From CAYPPG01 sp964412555 (GTDB lineage Bacteria; Hinthialibacterota; Hinthialibacteria; Hinthialibacterales; Hinthialibacteraceae): a stretch of 64,000 bases of DNA. Shown here piece by piece: positions 39,472-49,165 of this stretch. The translations under genes and the position numbers were made by a program. The DNA is taken from contig CAYPPG010000013.1 of assembly GCA_964412555.1 (NCBI GenBank), positions 1-64,000 of the forward strand. Reading direction: 5' to 3'. The first letter of the stretch is position 1. Every line of letters starts with the position of its first letter. A model generated the notes under the pieces. It worked only from the letters and a program-made list of their open reading frames with translations. It did not search any database and was not told the origin of the DNA.

Positions 39472-41298
39472 TTACGGTGTATTTCCATCGGCGCCCAACA
39501 AATCTGCAGGGACAGCGACTCCCGCCGGAAGGGGGATCAATTCAAAATTGTCGAAGTACACGGTCACCGGCGCAGTTGCGGAAGCGCTCGCTGAAACTTG
39601 CAAGAGGGGGATCATTGTGTTGCTTTTCGATTTGTAGAGCAACAGCATGCGTTTATAGGCTTGCGCGAAAATCCCGCTGTCCGCCGGTTGGTTGGTGGCG
39701 ACGGAGCCATCGAATGCACCATCCAACACCGCCAATGCAACTTGCGCACCACTTCCACTTGAGCGAACATTCACTCGCAATAATGCAGGAGTATTTCCAT
39801 CCAGGGTCAAGTACGGCCCCATAAACAATGCCGCATCACCAGGTTTCACGACAACAGTCAATCCTCGTCCGTTCGTAGCTCCGGGGAATGCGTTGTCAGC
39901 CGGAATCGAACCAATCGAAAACGACGCCATATTGAAAGCGCCAGCAAACGGTAACTGAGCCGCAAATTGTTCATTCCCCAACATGGGGCCGTCAAAATCA
40001 GAGGTAAACAATGGTGTCAAATCACCACCTGTAGATGCGGGTGTATTTGTTGGGAGCACCACCTGAACGGTCGGCGTTGGCGTATTGGTCGCAGTTGGAG
40101 GTACCGGTACTGGAGGCTGTGTCGGCGGAATCGGTTGTGGTGTATTCGTTGGTGGAGGCGGTGGACTTGTCGGAGGAACCGGCTGTCTCGTCGCCGTCGC
40201 CAAAAACGGCGGTGTATTTGTCGGGGTTAACGTATACGTCGGTGTCGGTGTTGGTGTTGGTACAGTGGGTGTCGATGTGGGCCGGGTTCCCAAAGGTCCG
40301 TGTCGAAATACGCTTAGAGTTCCATCTTCTGCGACATACACATATCCATAATAGGCGAGGACATCGAGCGCGGATGCGCCTTCCAAATCCCCGATCAAGT
40401 TATTCTGTAAAACGATTTTGGCTTGCGTCAAGCGTTCATAATCATAGATTTTCAATCCCCCGGGGGTATTTGGCGCTGTTACATCTAACGAAGGCTGGAA
40501 AAGCGCGGCCACATAGGCGAAATTTTCCCGCAGATCGACGGCGATAAATTCATTTCTTCCATATTCGACATAATGGGATCGGGCCGGCTGATCTGGGTTG
40601 GATATATCGAAAAAGGATATTCCCATAATGCCTTCCGCCACTCCCAAAAGATTTCCTTCGATGTCCACTCCATTCATAAAATCCCAGGATGGTTCGGAAT
40701 GCAGCAAGGTTGGCGCAGCCGGATCGCTGATATCAACCGTCAAAAGATTATTCCAAGTCGCGGCATACAAACGATTCCCCTTGGAGGCAAAATCACTCAC
40801 GACTGAATTGACCGGTAATTCTCCAACAATGACCATCTCGTTCTGCTCGGTCAGTTCAACTACAATTATGCCTTGATCATCGGCAGCGAGGTAAACATGC
40901 CTTCCGATGGCATGCACTTGATTCACCACCTTCCCCGTATTTCCGGCCCGTTTCTCCGAGAGAATTTGGGGAGCCGTGATATCCGAGATATCGATAATAC
41001 TGATATTGGTTGTGAATTCATTCCGGGCATCGGTGGAGACTACAGCCAGATTCCCACTAACGGTGATGCCGGTGACGCCATCCTGTACTGGAAAAGAACT
41101 GAGAAATGACGGATCGGGAGGATTACTGATGCTGTAAATGCGCACCTCATGTTCCCCGCCCACAAAGAGCAAATCGCCTTCAATATGTAATTCCAACGCC
41201 CTCACATCCAGCCGTTTGACCGGCTCGATCGTTTGAGCGAAAGGCATCGAACTAAAAACGGTCAGAAGTACAAAACAAAGAATAAAACGATATTTCAT
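39472..41298 (-). CDS. Exported LVIVD-repeat propeller protein with Pro/Thr-rich linker
   Basis: A 608-residue exported protein (signal peptide 1-21). Residues 25-335 contain LVIVD-type repeats, such as LFVGGEHEVRIYSISNPPDP, NISIIDISDITAPQIL, RLYAATWNNLLTVDISDPAA and GISFFDISNPDQPA, which build a beta-propeller. Residues 340-425 are a low-complexity Pro/Thr linker (TPTVPTPTPTPTYTLTPTNT). The C-terminal 170 residues form a separate beta-sandwich ending FDNFELIPLPAG, similar to carbohydrate-binding domains. Likely a surface or secreted protein. Function unknown. Confidence 0.75.
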   Translation of the reverse strand: MKYRFILCFVLLTVFSSMPFAQTIEPVKRLDVRALELHIEGDLLFVGGEHEVRIYSISNPPDPSFLSSFPVQDGVTGITVSGNLAVVSTDARNEFTTNISIIDISDITAPQILSEKRAGNTGKVVNQVHAIGRHVYLAADDQGIIVVELTEQNEMVIVGELPVNSVVSDFASKGNRLYAATWNNLLTVDISDPAAPTLLHSEPSWDFMNGVDIEGNLLGVAEGIMGISFFDISNPDQPARSHYVEYGRNEFIAVDLRENFAYVAALFQPSLDVTAPNTPGGLKIYDYERLTQAKIVLQNNLIGDLEGASALDVLAYYGYVYVAEDGTLSVFRHGPLGTRPTSTPTVPTPTPTPTYTLTPTNTPPFLATATRQPVPPTSPPPPPTNTPQPIPPTQPPVPVPPTATNTPTPTVQVVLPTNTPASTGGDLTPLFTSDFDGPMLGNEQFAAQLPFAGAFNMASFSIGSIPADNAFPGATNGRGLTVVVKPGDAALFMGPYLTLDGNTPALLRVNVRSSGSGAQVALAVLDGAFDGSVATNQPADSGIFAQAYKRMLLLYKSKSNTMIPLLQVSASASATAPVTVYFDNFELIPLPAGVAVPADLLGADGNTP

Positions 41299-41331
41299 GA
41301 TACGTCCTCCTCGTTATTTTCAATTTGCATA

Positions 41332-41871
41332 TTAGCGATTTTTGATCTTCTCGATTTCTTCGATGGGAAACCGGATTTTATCTCCTGCTTTGATTCCATG
41401 TTTTTCAAACCATCCTTGATTCATTTCAAGCGCGAAGAGGCAAGGATTTCGGGAAATATACCGTTCCGTAGGTTCGAATGAACTCGTATGGGGTTTCATT
41501 TTTTCGATGTTACTAATCGTACCATCTTCACGAATATAGGCGATGGATAAAGGTATTTTCGTGTTCTTCATCCAAAAACTCATATAACGCGGTTCGTCAT
41601 AAACGAATAACATACCATGATTTTCCGGCATTGAACTGCGGTACATCAGCCCCTGCTGTTGTTCCGTCGGGGAGGTGGCTACTTCGATTTCAACGGGAGT
41701 TCCCGCAATTTCCATTTGGAATGTCGGTAATGGCCCCAGCGCCCATTCCGGCATGTCGTCATTTGAGTCCGAAGAAAATTGTTGACAGTTTGAAAATGTC
41801 ATGAGAATGAAAGGGATTGCGCAGATGAATGCAGTTTTTTTGAATGAAAATATGAACCTAATTGTATACAT
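41332..41871 (-). CDS. DUF192-family lipoprotein
   Basis: A 179-residue protein: signal sequence with lipobox FSNC near residue 29, then a DUF192 domain (about 50-170) with VEIEVATSPTEQQQGLMYRS, GMLFVYDEPRYMSFWMKNTK, IPLSIAYIREDGTISNIEKM and the final GIKAGDKIRF. The family is widespread, exported and of unknown function. It lies 33 bases upstream of the LVIVD gene and may be co-transcribed with it. Confidence 0.88.
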   Translation of the reverse strand: MYTIRFIFSFKKTAFICAIPFILMTFSNCQQFSSDSNDDMPEWALGPLPTFQMEIAGTPVEIEVATSPTEQQQGLMYRSSMPENHGMLFVYDEPRYMSFWMKNTKIPLSIAYIREDGTISNIEKMKPHTSSFEPTERYISRNPCLFALEMNQGWFEKHGIKAGDKIRFPIEEIEKIKNR

Positions 41872-41929
41872 AACTATGACCGATTATGTTTTAATTTTTT
41901 AATATTTGTTTATGCGCGCGTTAGAAGAT

Positions 41930-41972
41930 GCGGGCAGGATGCCCGCGCTCCCAGTGATCGCTCCCAGTGATT
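41930..41972. repeat. GC-rich hairpin followed by a 13-bp direct repeat
   Basis: GCGGGC-AGGAT-GCCCGC (41930-41946) is followed by two tandem copies of GCTCCCAGTGAT[C/T] (41947-41972). A related GC-rich palindrome core occurs at 11915 and 22413. Intergenic dispersed repeat. Confidence 0.65.
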
Positions 41973-42016
41973 ACTCTATAACGATATCATGCCTCGATGA
42001 TTTTTTCAGTTTTCAA

Positions 42017-43846
42017 TTAAAGGTGCTCCAATATCTTTTTCACTCGTTGCCGGTAGGTGGCGTGTTCCAGGACGTATTTCTGCCCTTCTCTGGCGATGGA
42101 TTCCCGTTCGTCTTCGTGTTCCAAGTAATATTGTGCCTTTTCCCGTAACTCTTCCGGCGACTGAAAACAAACCAGATGTTCATTCAAGCGAAATTCTGTT
42201 TCCAGTATAGGTCTATATTCTGTCAATAAAAATCCTCCCGCCGCCAATACATCATAGACTCGTGGATTGGTTGAATTCACACATTGGGTGTGGAACACAT
42301 TGATGTTGATTTTGCTGTGGTAGTAGACTTTCGGTAACTCCTCATGATATTCGGGAGCGATACCGGTATAACAGGGGACCAATTCTTCCGCCCACTCTCG
42401 ATTCCCCCACTCCAGCGCTCCATAGGTAACCAATCCCAAATTTTTTACCGGTTTCAAGAATTTCAGGCGGGTAAGATAGGTGCATTTCTCTTCCAGGTAT
42501 AACACAATAAAGCCACGATAAGGAAGCCGTTCACGGAGGGATGTATTTTCATAGCGTTCTTCCAGTGACATGGATGGATCAGCCATGTAATCTTCGATGA
42601 TTTCATCGAGGATGCGAACAAATTCAGGATCCCTCTCTCTCCAAAAATTACGAACTTCCTGGAAACGTTGAGCAGCAAGCGCTCCCATAAAACAAATCTC
42701 ACCGCCCTCTCGCGCAGGCCGGATTTTATCCGGTTCACACTCCGGTAATGGCTTGATCCCAGCAGCAGTTGATAAATGACTTCCGCTTTTCGATCCAAGT
42801 TCTTCCAAATAAGGTAGATAAGTTGGATCGAATGAAAAATAGGCATCGGTGGATTCGATTTCCTCTTTTGTAGTTTCCACTCGTCTGGGACTGTCAAAGA
42901 ACCACAGCAGTTTATGGATTGGCAAGTCTTTCAGTATCTGAAGCCCCTCTGGGGAAAGTGTATTGCGGTTCATCCAAAATAAGACATCGGGAAAATGTTC
43001 TCTTACATAGACCAGCCAAACATAAGGATTCAAAAACCGCAGCAATCGCCTGTTTCCGGTAAACGTTTCCACATCACAGCCTTCCTCCTGAAAAGCTTCC
43101 GCGATCGGACGTGCAAGATAATCATGTTCGGGTTCAATAAAAAGAATGCGCTTGCGATGATGGGGATCCTTCGCAGTCACGGCAAAATGCTTTTTTACAT
43201 CGGATAGGTATTCTTGCGCAGCGCCATGAACAGTTTTTGCCATTTTCGAAAGTTCTTGCTGGAGCAGCGGTAATAATTGTCGTTCCTGATCACTCCATCC
43301 GGAACCACTCAACAAAGCCAACGGCGGTAAGATCGCCACGGGATTTGTCGCAAAGAATTGCAATGTATTTTGAACAATATTGTCGGTCAACAACAAAATG
43401 GTGCGATCCGAACGAAGCACATCCGTCCAATCAAATAAACCAAGAGATCGCCGAAAAAGGTCCAAACGATCTTCCACAATCAACATCCGTTGGGCATGTC
43501 TTCCTTTGCGCAAATTGGGATAAAGAGTGAAAGGAACATACCCAAGACCGGGACGAACGATTAGAAAAAGTTGTTGTTTTGTCCAATCGGATCTTTTGAT
43601 CTGTTCTTCCGCCGCTTTCCACGGATTTGCCGGCCCATGAATCCATTCATCGGTTTGCACTTTCAACTGATTTTTGTACTGACATGTATAGGTGTTTTCC
43701 TCGATGCGATTGATTACTATATTCGGATCATTTCCATCCGCCGCAGATATCATCACCGTATATTGCGGATAAAGCTGATTGATGAGCGCAAAATTTTTTT
43801 GGATCAGATATTCCCGATTCGCTTCATTCATCTTATCAATTGACAT
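42017..43846 (-). CDS. CgeB-like glycosyltransferase
   Basis: A 609-residue cytoplasmic protein. The N-terminal 240 residues are unassigned. From about 245 a CgeB/DUF3880-type region begins (KRILFIEPEHDYLARPIAEA, FPDVLFWMNRNTL, LLWFFDSPRR, TDAYFSFDP). The C-terminal GT-B domain has KVYYHSKININVFHTQC, NPRVYDVLAAGGFLLTEYRP and a final LEHEDERESIAREGQKYV helix, as in single-domain glycosyltransferases of this group. It probably adds sugars to surface structures; CgeB-like enzymes are often found with protein or spore glycosylation. Divergent from the GT4 cluster, with which it likely cooperates. Confidence 0.8.
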   Translation of the reverse strand: MSIDKMNEANREYLIQKNFALINQLYPQYTVMISAADGNDPNIVINRIEENTYTCQYKNQLKVQTDEWIHGPANPWKAAEEQIKRSDWTKQQLFLIVRPGLGYVPFTLYPNLRKGRHAQRMLIVEDRLDLFRRSLGLFDWTDVLRSDRTILLLTDNIVQNTLQFFATNPVAILPPLALLSGSGWSDQERQLLPLLQQELSKMAKTVHGAAQEYLSDVKKHFAVTAKDPHHRKRILFIEPEHDYLARPIAEAFQEEGCDVETFTGNRRLLRFLNPYVWLVYVREHFPDVLFWMNRNTLSPEGLQILKDLPIHKLLWFFDSPRRVETTKEEIESTDAYFSFDPTYLPYLEELGSKSGSHLSTAAGIKPLPECEPDKIRPAREGGEICFMGALAAQRFQEVRNFWRERDPEFVRILDEIIEDYMADPSMSLEERYENTSLRERLPYRGFIVLYLEEKCTYLTRLKFLKPVKNLGLVTYGALEWGNREWAEELVPCYTGIAPEYHEELPKVYYHSKININVFHTQCVNSTNPRVYDVLAAGGFLLTEYRPILETEFRLNEHLVCFQSPEELREKAQYYLEHEDERESIAREGQKYVLEHATYRQRVKKILEHL

Positions 43847-43970
43847 TCCCTAAATCTAGCAAAATTAAAGTGATAAAAACAATTTGCTATAGGATTGTAC
43901 ACTACCACTTCCAATTTTACAAAATATCTTTCAAAATTCACAGTCTAACGAAACAAATGGAGTATCCAAG

Positions 43971-45077
43971 GTGAGAATCGGCATCGAATGTTCTACGTTG
44001 ACCCGGCCGCGTGCGGGTATCGGGTTTTACACCTATAATCTCATTCAGGCATTGGCTCAATTGGATGGGGAGGAAGAATATTCTCTTCTATATAATCGTC
44101 CCCTACCGGATATGAAATTATCCAGCCGCTTTCGCCATGTCCTTAGAGGACCATCCAGTACTCACTTATGGGCACAAAGCCGGCTTTCCTCAATTTGCCA
44201 TAAAGAGGGCATTGATTTGCTCCACAGCCCCGGCCAAGCTCTCCCGTTGCTTTATCAAGGCAAATCGATTCTTACTATACACGATCTTTCACCTATGATT
44301 TATCCTCGTCAAAAGGATTTTGTATCCCGGATCATCTGGAACAGTCTAGTTCCGATCATGGCTAACAACGCCGACCACATTATTACGGTTTCCGATAATA
44401 CTCGCCAAGATGTCATTGAACGGTTGGGAATTTCTCCCCGGAACATCACTCGTATTTACGAAGCAGCCGCCCCGGATTATTATCCAATCCGGGAAGAGCA
44501 GCAACTCCTAGACTTTCGAAAACAAAACAATCTTGTAAACGGTTTCATCTTATCCGTTTCCACTCTTGAGCCTCGCAAGAATTATCCTTTTTTACTCAAA
44601 TTATTTTCCAGATGGTTGGAGCAATCACATTCCGGTGCCACACTTGTCATCATTGGCAAAAAAGGGTGGCTATACGATGAGATTTTTGAAACGTACGAAG
44701 CATTGAATCTTCAAGATCAGGTTCGTTTTGTAGGATATGTGGATGACATGGAAACCATGCGCCTTTATTATTCCGCCGCGGAATTCACGATTCTCACACC
44801 TCTGTATGAAGGCTTTTGCCTTCCGTGTCTCGAATCACTCGCCTGCGGCACACCGGTCATCGCACCGCGCCATTCATCCATTCCCGAAGTCGTTGGAAAT
44901 GCAGGTTTGTTGTTAGAATCTTGGGAAAAAGAGGAATGGCTTGCGGCTATGGATCAATTGTGGAAATGCTCGAACCGTGAAGAATGGTCACAAAAAGGAA
45001 TCGAACGTTCAGATCTTTTCACCTGGAAACAAGCAGCGCAAGAAACACTGAACGTGTATCGCTCATTGATCGGGTAA
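43971..45077 (+). CDS. GT4-family glycosyltransferase
   Basis: A 368-residue GT-B enzyme. MRIGIECSTLTRPRAGIGFY at the N-terminus is the acceptor-side glycine loop; SILTIHDLSPMIYP and VSDNTRQDVIERLG follow; LSVSTLEPRKNY marks the donor domain, and TPLYEGFCLPCLESLACGTP is the EX7E nucleotide-sugar motif. Such enzymes extend lipid-linked surface glycans. The GTG start at 43971 is preceded by AAGG. It is 7 bases from the next glycosyltransferase gene, so the four genes to 49131 form one operon. Confidence 0.93.
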   Translation: MRIGIECSTLTRPRAGIGFYTYNLIQALAQLDGEEEYSLLYNRPLPDMKLSSRFRHVLRGPSSTHLWAQSRLSSICHKEGIDLLHSPGQALPLLYQGKSILTIHDLSPMIYPRQKDFVSRIIWNSLVPIMANNADHIITVSDNTRQDVIERLGISPRNITRIYEAAAPDYYPIREEQQLLDFRKQNNLVNGFILSVSTLEPRKNYPFLLKLFSRWLEQSHSGATLVIIGKKGWLYDEIFETYEALNLQDQVRFVGYVDDMETMRLYYSAAEFTILTPLYEGFCLPCLESLACGTPVIAPRHSSIPEVVGNAGLLLESWEKEEWLAAMDQLWKCSNREEWSQKGIERSDLFTWKQAAQETLNVYRSLIG

Positions 45078-45084
45078 TAACACT

Positions 45085-46173
45085 GTGAAAATTACTTTCA
45101 TTGAACCTTCCGGAGCCGGTGGAATCGGCCATTATACCTATGGACTTGCACGAGCACTTGGTATGAAAGGAATCAAGTGCGACATATTGACCTCGAAACG
45201 ATGGACAAAGCGCGACCTTCCGGCTTCTGTGCAGATCAAACCGATTTTCAATGGTAGAAAAACCAATCCATTTGCACTTTTGCGGCATTGCCTATCCATA
45301 CGCCAGACATCCGATATTGTGCATTGGCAAAGCACGACACATCCCCGCTTACTATGCCGCCTCATGCAGATTTTTCCCCACAAAAACATCCCATGGGTGT
45401 TCACCGTTCATAATGTGCTTCCTCATGAATCGGATTCAAACTCGATCGATATCTATCATTGGATTTATCATCGAATGGAGGGTCTCATTTATCACACACG
45501 TTTCTCTCAGAGTGAATTTGCTCGTTTATTCCCAGACTGCAAGGCCGAAAAAACCATTATCCCGTTGGGTGAATACGGTTTTTTAGCGGACTCGGAAAGC
45601 AAATCTACTTATGATGTTTCTAATCAAACCATATTATTTTTTGGAAATATTCGTCCCTATAAAGGATTGGATACACTCATCCAAGCATTTGCCATTGTAA
45701 AGGAAGCAATTCCGGCCGCACGACTACAGATCGTCGGTCAAGCCTTAGAACCTTTTGCGCCCTATGATGATTTGATTCAACAGTTCCGGCTTCAGTCTTA
45801 TGTCGATAAAAGAATCGAATACATTTCAGACGATGAAATCTCTGATGTCTTTTCCAAAGCTGCCGTCGTGGCGCTACCCTATCATCACATCGACCAAAGC
45901 GCGGTTTTGCTGCTCGCTATGGCATCCGGAAAAGCAGTAGTGGCAACGAATGTTGGCGGCATTCCGGAAGTGATTCGCGACGGTGAAACAGGAGTCTTGA
46001 TTCCTCCGAATGATCCTCGATCTTTATCTGCAGCTCTCATCGATCTTTTACAACAGCCGGATAAAGCCAAGCGAATCGGGCAAGCCGCCCGTATGGATGT
46101 TCTGAAAAACTATTCCTGGGATACAATAGCGGAAAAGACGATATCCTTTTACGATGCGTTACTTTCACAATGA
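45085..46173 (+). CDS. GT4-family glycosyltransferase
   Basis: A 362-residue GT-B enzyme: MKITFIEPSGAGGIGHYTYG (glycine loop), HWQSTTHPRLLC, WVFTVHNVLPHESD, LFFGNIRPYKGLDTLIQAFA (donor domain start) and LPYHHIDQSAVLLLAMASGK in place of the full EX7E pattern, where the first Glu appears replaced by Gln. GTG start at 45085. The stop overlaps the next gene by four bases (ATGA). Part of the surface-glycan operon. Confidence 0.9.
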   Translation: MKITFIEPSGAGGIGHYTYGLARALGMKGIKCDILTSKRWTKRDLPASVQIKPIFNGRKTNPFALLRHCLSIRQTSDIVHWQSTTHPRLLCRLMQIFPHKNIPWVFTVHNVLPHESDSNSIDIYHWIYHRMEGLIYHTRFSQSEFARLFPDCKAEKTIIPLGEYGFLADSESKSTYDVSNQTILFFGNIRPYKGLDTLIQAFAIVKEAIPAARLQIVGQALEPFAPYDDLIQQFRLQSYVDKRIEYISDDEISDVFSKAAVVALPYHHIDQSAVLLLAMASGKAVVATNVGGIPEVIRDGETGVLIPPNDPRSLSAALIDLLQQPDKAKRIGQAARMDVLKNYSWDTIAEKTISFYDALLSQ

Positions 46174-48422
46174 ATCGATTTATTTTTTTATTGGATAGAA
46201 CCCGATATATCACGCTGGCATCTTTACTTTTATTGATCCCCATTTTGATCGATATCCACATCATTGTCGGCGCTGGTCCGGAAAGCAAATTTAGACTCTT
46301 TGAATATGGCGTTTTCCTCTGCGCCTTTCTTTCAATTCCAATTTGGTTGTTACGTACGGATCCGATTCGTGTGAACATAGCGGTTTGCTCCATTTGCGCT
46401 CTAATTGCGTATCTCTTCTTCCGAGCCTGGTTCGATTCTGTTCGGGAATTCGCACTGGACACAGCTTTTCAAACAGTAGCGATATGCCTTTTTGCTCTGC
46501 TCGTTATGGATGTCTGCCGTCACACCTATGATTTTCAGCGATTGATATGGATAGCTGTTATTTCTCAACTGTTCACCATTGCCTATGCCGTCGGTGAAAC
46601 TTTTGGAGTCGACATTTACTTTCAATATATCAAAGGGGTTGATTGGCGCTGGCAAAATGAGTTGGTGGATCAAGCGCGCGGCATCATCTGGAACACGTTG
46701 GGCAATCCGAATTATTATGCGAGCTACGGCGGTGTGCTCCTGATATTCTTGATTACGCTGCTTGTTCTTGCCCGGCGTATATGGGCAAAGATCTTGCTTG
46801 CTGTATATGCGATAATCTTGATTTATACATTAGTCTATACATTCACTCGTGGAATTTGGGTAAGCCTTTTTTTCACCACTTGCGTACTTTTCTTTCTCTT
46901 TTTTCTCTACGGAGTTAGACAAGTGGGGGGAATACAAGAAGTAATCAGGCATTATGGTAAACGAATATTTCTTATCTCTTTTTCTTTTGTACTGCTATTT
47001 AGCGCGGTTTATGGAATCGAATCTGTAAGAGGTCACGGCCCCCTTCATTCCGTTTCGAAACGGTTCTATCACGGATTCACGTTTCGCGACACCAGCATGC
47101 GAACTCGACCGCTTTTATGGTACGCCGCATTGAAAATGTGGAAAGAAAAACCGCTGTGGGGACAGGGGCATGGGCGCTATAGCGCCCGTTTCCTCGAAAC
47201 AGTAGCCGATACGGTTGAAGAATCCAGCTCGACTAGCATTCAACAGATTACCCGCAACATGAATACCATTCGCGCCAATTACACTCACAACGATTATCTG
47301 CATTTTCTAGCGGAACTTGGCGCCGCTGGTTTTGCGTTCATTTTGCTTGCCGGCGTTTTTATTCTAATCCCTACGTTGTTCATCTTGTTTTTAAACACAC
47401 TGTCCCGAAAAGAAAAAATCCTTTTGACCGGTTGTTTGGCGGTTTTTCTCCAAACAGCATTCCAATGCATATACGATTTCCCCCTCCATCTACCTGCCAG
47501 TGCCATCTTTTTTGCACTTGCAGTGGGAGGGATTTTATTTTTCCAAATGAAATCGCAACGAATCGAGCCTGCTGCAATTCTTCCCTTCCCTATCCGGTGG
47601 CCATTCTGTTTAGCAGTGCTTGGAATTTTTCTCCTTGGTTTCGAAATGATTCCGCGGCATCTTGCCGCCTCTCATATGCGAAAAGACGGCCGCTCCCATC
47701 TATCTTCGGAAGTAGTTCAATCCCTGAGTACCGCTCCACAAAAAGCGATATCTTCCTTGCGTTCGGCGGATGATCGTTTTTCTCAAGCCTCGAAACTCTT
47801 CCCCGGAGATGGTGAAATTCTCTACGAAAAGGGTAGAACGTTTTACTACTTTTCGATCGCCGGTTTCGGTCCGCACTATCGAAGGCGAGCCATCGAGCAT
47901 TTGGAAAGAGCTAAAGAAACATTCTGCATCCCCGAATTATATGAATTTTTAGGTTCTGTCTATATCGATGAGAAAGGGTTCGCTCTCGCCCAACAGCAAT
48001 TGGATATCCTGCTCCAGGTCGATCCTGTCCGAGATGAGGTTCAATTTCTGGCCGGGCGAATCGATGAACTTTCCAATCGATATGAAGAAGCCGCCGAGCA
48101 TTACCGGGCTGAATTGAAGCACAATCCCGACCATATCCGCGCCCGTGGTTATCTCGGAATGATATACAAAAATCAATTCCAGCATTATGAAGATGCCGCG
48201 AACCAATTTGAAATTTTACTTGAAAACAACCGGAATTTGCCGGATATCCATGAGTTTCTGGCAGATATCTATGCAAACCATCTCTCGCGGCCATTACAAG
48301 CGAGAGAGAATTATCGAAAAGCGTTAGCCATCGCTCAAAATATTAATGATTTCACACGTGTGAACCGCTTGCAAGCAAAACTAAAAGGTCTACAAGACCG
48401 TCTTCATGACGAAGAAAGATGA
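46170..48422 (+). CDS. O-antigen ligase/polymerase-like membrane protein with C-terminal TPRs
   Basis: A 750-residue protein. About 12 membrane helices cover residues 10-490, with a periplasmic loop holding RGIIWNTLGNPNYYASYGGV and the Wzy_C/WaaL signature MRTRPLLWYAALKMWKEKPL, GQGHGRYS and THNDYLHFLAELGAAGFAFI, which matches the O-antigen ligase domain. Residues 500-745 hold several TPRs (YEEAAEHYRAELKHNPDHIR, ARGYLGMIYKNQFQHYEDAA). The fusion is common in bacteria with protein O-glycosylation or exopolysaccharide export. It overlaps LolD by 17 bases and the upstream gene by four. Confidence 0.88.
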   Translation: MNRFIFLLDRTRYITLASLLLLIPILIDIHIIVGAGPESKFRLFEYGVFLCAFLSIPIWLLRTDPIRVNIAVCSICALIAYLFFRAWFDSVREFALDTAFQTVAICLFALLVMDVCRHTYDFQRLIWIAVISQLFTIAYAVGETFGVDIYFQYIKGVDWRWQNELVDQARGIIWNTLGNPNYYASYGGVLLIFLITLLVLARRIWAKILLAVYAIILIYTLVYTFTRGIWVSLFFTTCVLFFLFFLYGVRQVGGIQEVIRHYGKRIFLISFSFVLLFSAVYGIESVRGHGPLHSVSKRFYHGFTFRDTSMRTRPLLWYAALKMWKEKPLWGQGHGRYSARFLETVADTVEESSSTSIQQITRNMNTIRANYTHNDYLHFLAELGAAGFAFILLAGVFILIPTLFILFLNTLSRKEKILLTGCLAVFLQTAFQCIYDFPLHLPASAIFFALAVGGILFFQMKSQRIEPAAILPFPIRWPFCLAVLGIFLLGFEMIPRHLAASHMRKDGRSHLSSEVVQSLSTAPQKAISSLRSADDRFSQASKLFPGDGEILYEKGRTFYYFSIAGFGPHYRRRAIEHLERAKETFCIPELYEFLGSVYIDEKGFALAQQQLDILLQVDPVRDEVQFLAGRIDELSNRYEEAAEHYRAELKHNPDHIRARGYLGMIYKNQFQHYEDAANQFEILLENNRNLPDIHEFLADIYANHLSRPLQARENYRKALAIAQNINDFTRVNRLQAKLKGLQDRLHDEER

Positions 48423-49131
48423 CTACGATCTCATGATAAACAATAACGCCCTTTTGGAATGCCATACCCTCTGCAAAACTTACTTGTCCGGCAAAGCTTC
48501 CTTGCCGGTTTTAAAAGGAGTGGAATTGGAAGTCCAAGAGAATGAATTTATCGCCGTCACGGGAGAATCCGGGTGCGGGAAATCCACTCTGCTTCACTTA
48601 TTGGGCTGTCTGGACAATCCAACGGATGGGACAATCCTGTTCCGGAACATCGAATTTTCCAGCCTGTCAAAATCGGATACGGACCGGCTGCGGAATTATG
48701 AATTCGGTTTTGTCTTCCAGTTTCATCATCTTTTACCGGAATTTACAGCCTTGGAGAATGTCGCTATCCCGGGGATGATCGCCGGGATTGCGGATCGTGA
48801 ACTGTGGGAACGAGCGAAATCCCTTCTTGCCGAACTCAATTTATCTTCCCGCGCCGAACACAAACCGGCACAACTTTCGGGCGGTGAACAACAACGTGTG
48901 GCCGTGGCCCGTGCGATGATCAATCAACCTTCCATCTTGTTTATGGACGAACCCACCGGCAACCTCGATCCTACCGCCGGGAACGAATTGATCGCACTGA
49001 TCCGCCGCCAACAACGGGATAAGAATATGACGATCGTCATGGTAACGCACAATCGCGATATTGCCGAACAAGCGGATCGATGTTATGTCTTAAAAGAGGG
49101 GTTGCTACATACGGCTGAATCATCAGGATAA
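48406..49131 (+). CDS. lolD: LolD-type ABC transporter ATPase
   Basis: A 241-residue ATPase of the LolD/MacB group, with Walker A GESGCGKST (53-61), Q-loop FVFQFHHLLPEFTALENV, signature LSGGEQQRVAVARAM, Walker B ILFMDEPTGNLD and H-loop VTHNRD. The FHHLLPEFTALENV stretch is characteristic of LolD, which powers outer-membrane lipoprotein sorting with LolC/E. No permease gene follows; the RhaT gene converges 35 bases away. Placement at the end of a glycan operon suggests either unlinked LolCE or another MacB-type partner. Confidence 0.85.
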   Translation: MTKKDDYDLMINNNALLECHTLCKTYLSGKASLPVLKGVELEVQENEFIAVTGESGCGKSTLLHLLGCLDNPTDGTILFRNIEFSSLSKSDTDRLRNYEFGFVFQFHHLLPEFTALENVAIPGMIAGIADRELWERAKSLLAELNLSSRAEHKPAQLSGGEQQRVAVARAMINQPSILFMDEPTGNLDPTAGNELIALIRRQQRDKNMTIVMVTHNRDIAEQADRCYVLKEGLLHTAESSG

Positions 49132-49165
49132 ATAAGATCGCACATTCATAAATAATGCATATCAA

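Noticed and set aside
41947..41972. Two-copy 13-bp direct repeat as an iteron or attachment site
   Set aside because: Only two copies beside a dispersed GC-rich palindrome; no integrase, replication gene or tRNA nearby.
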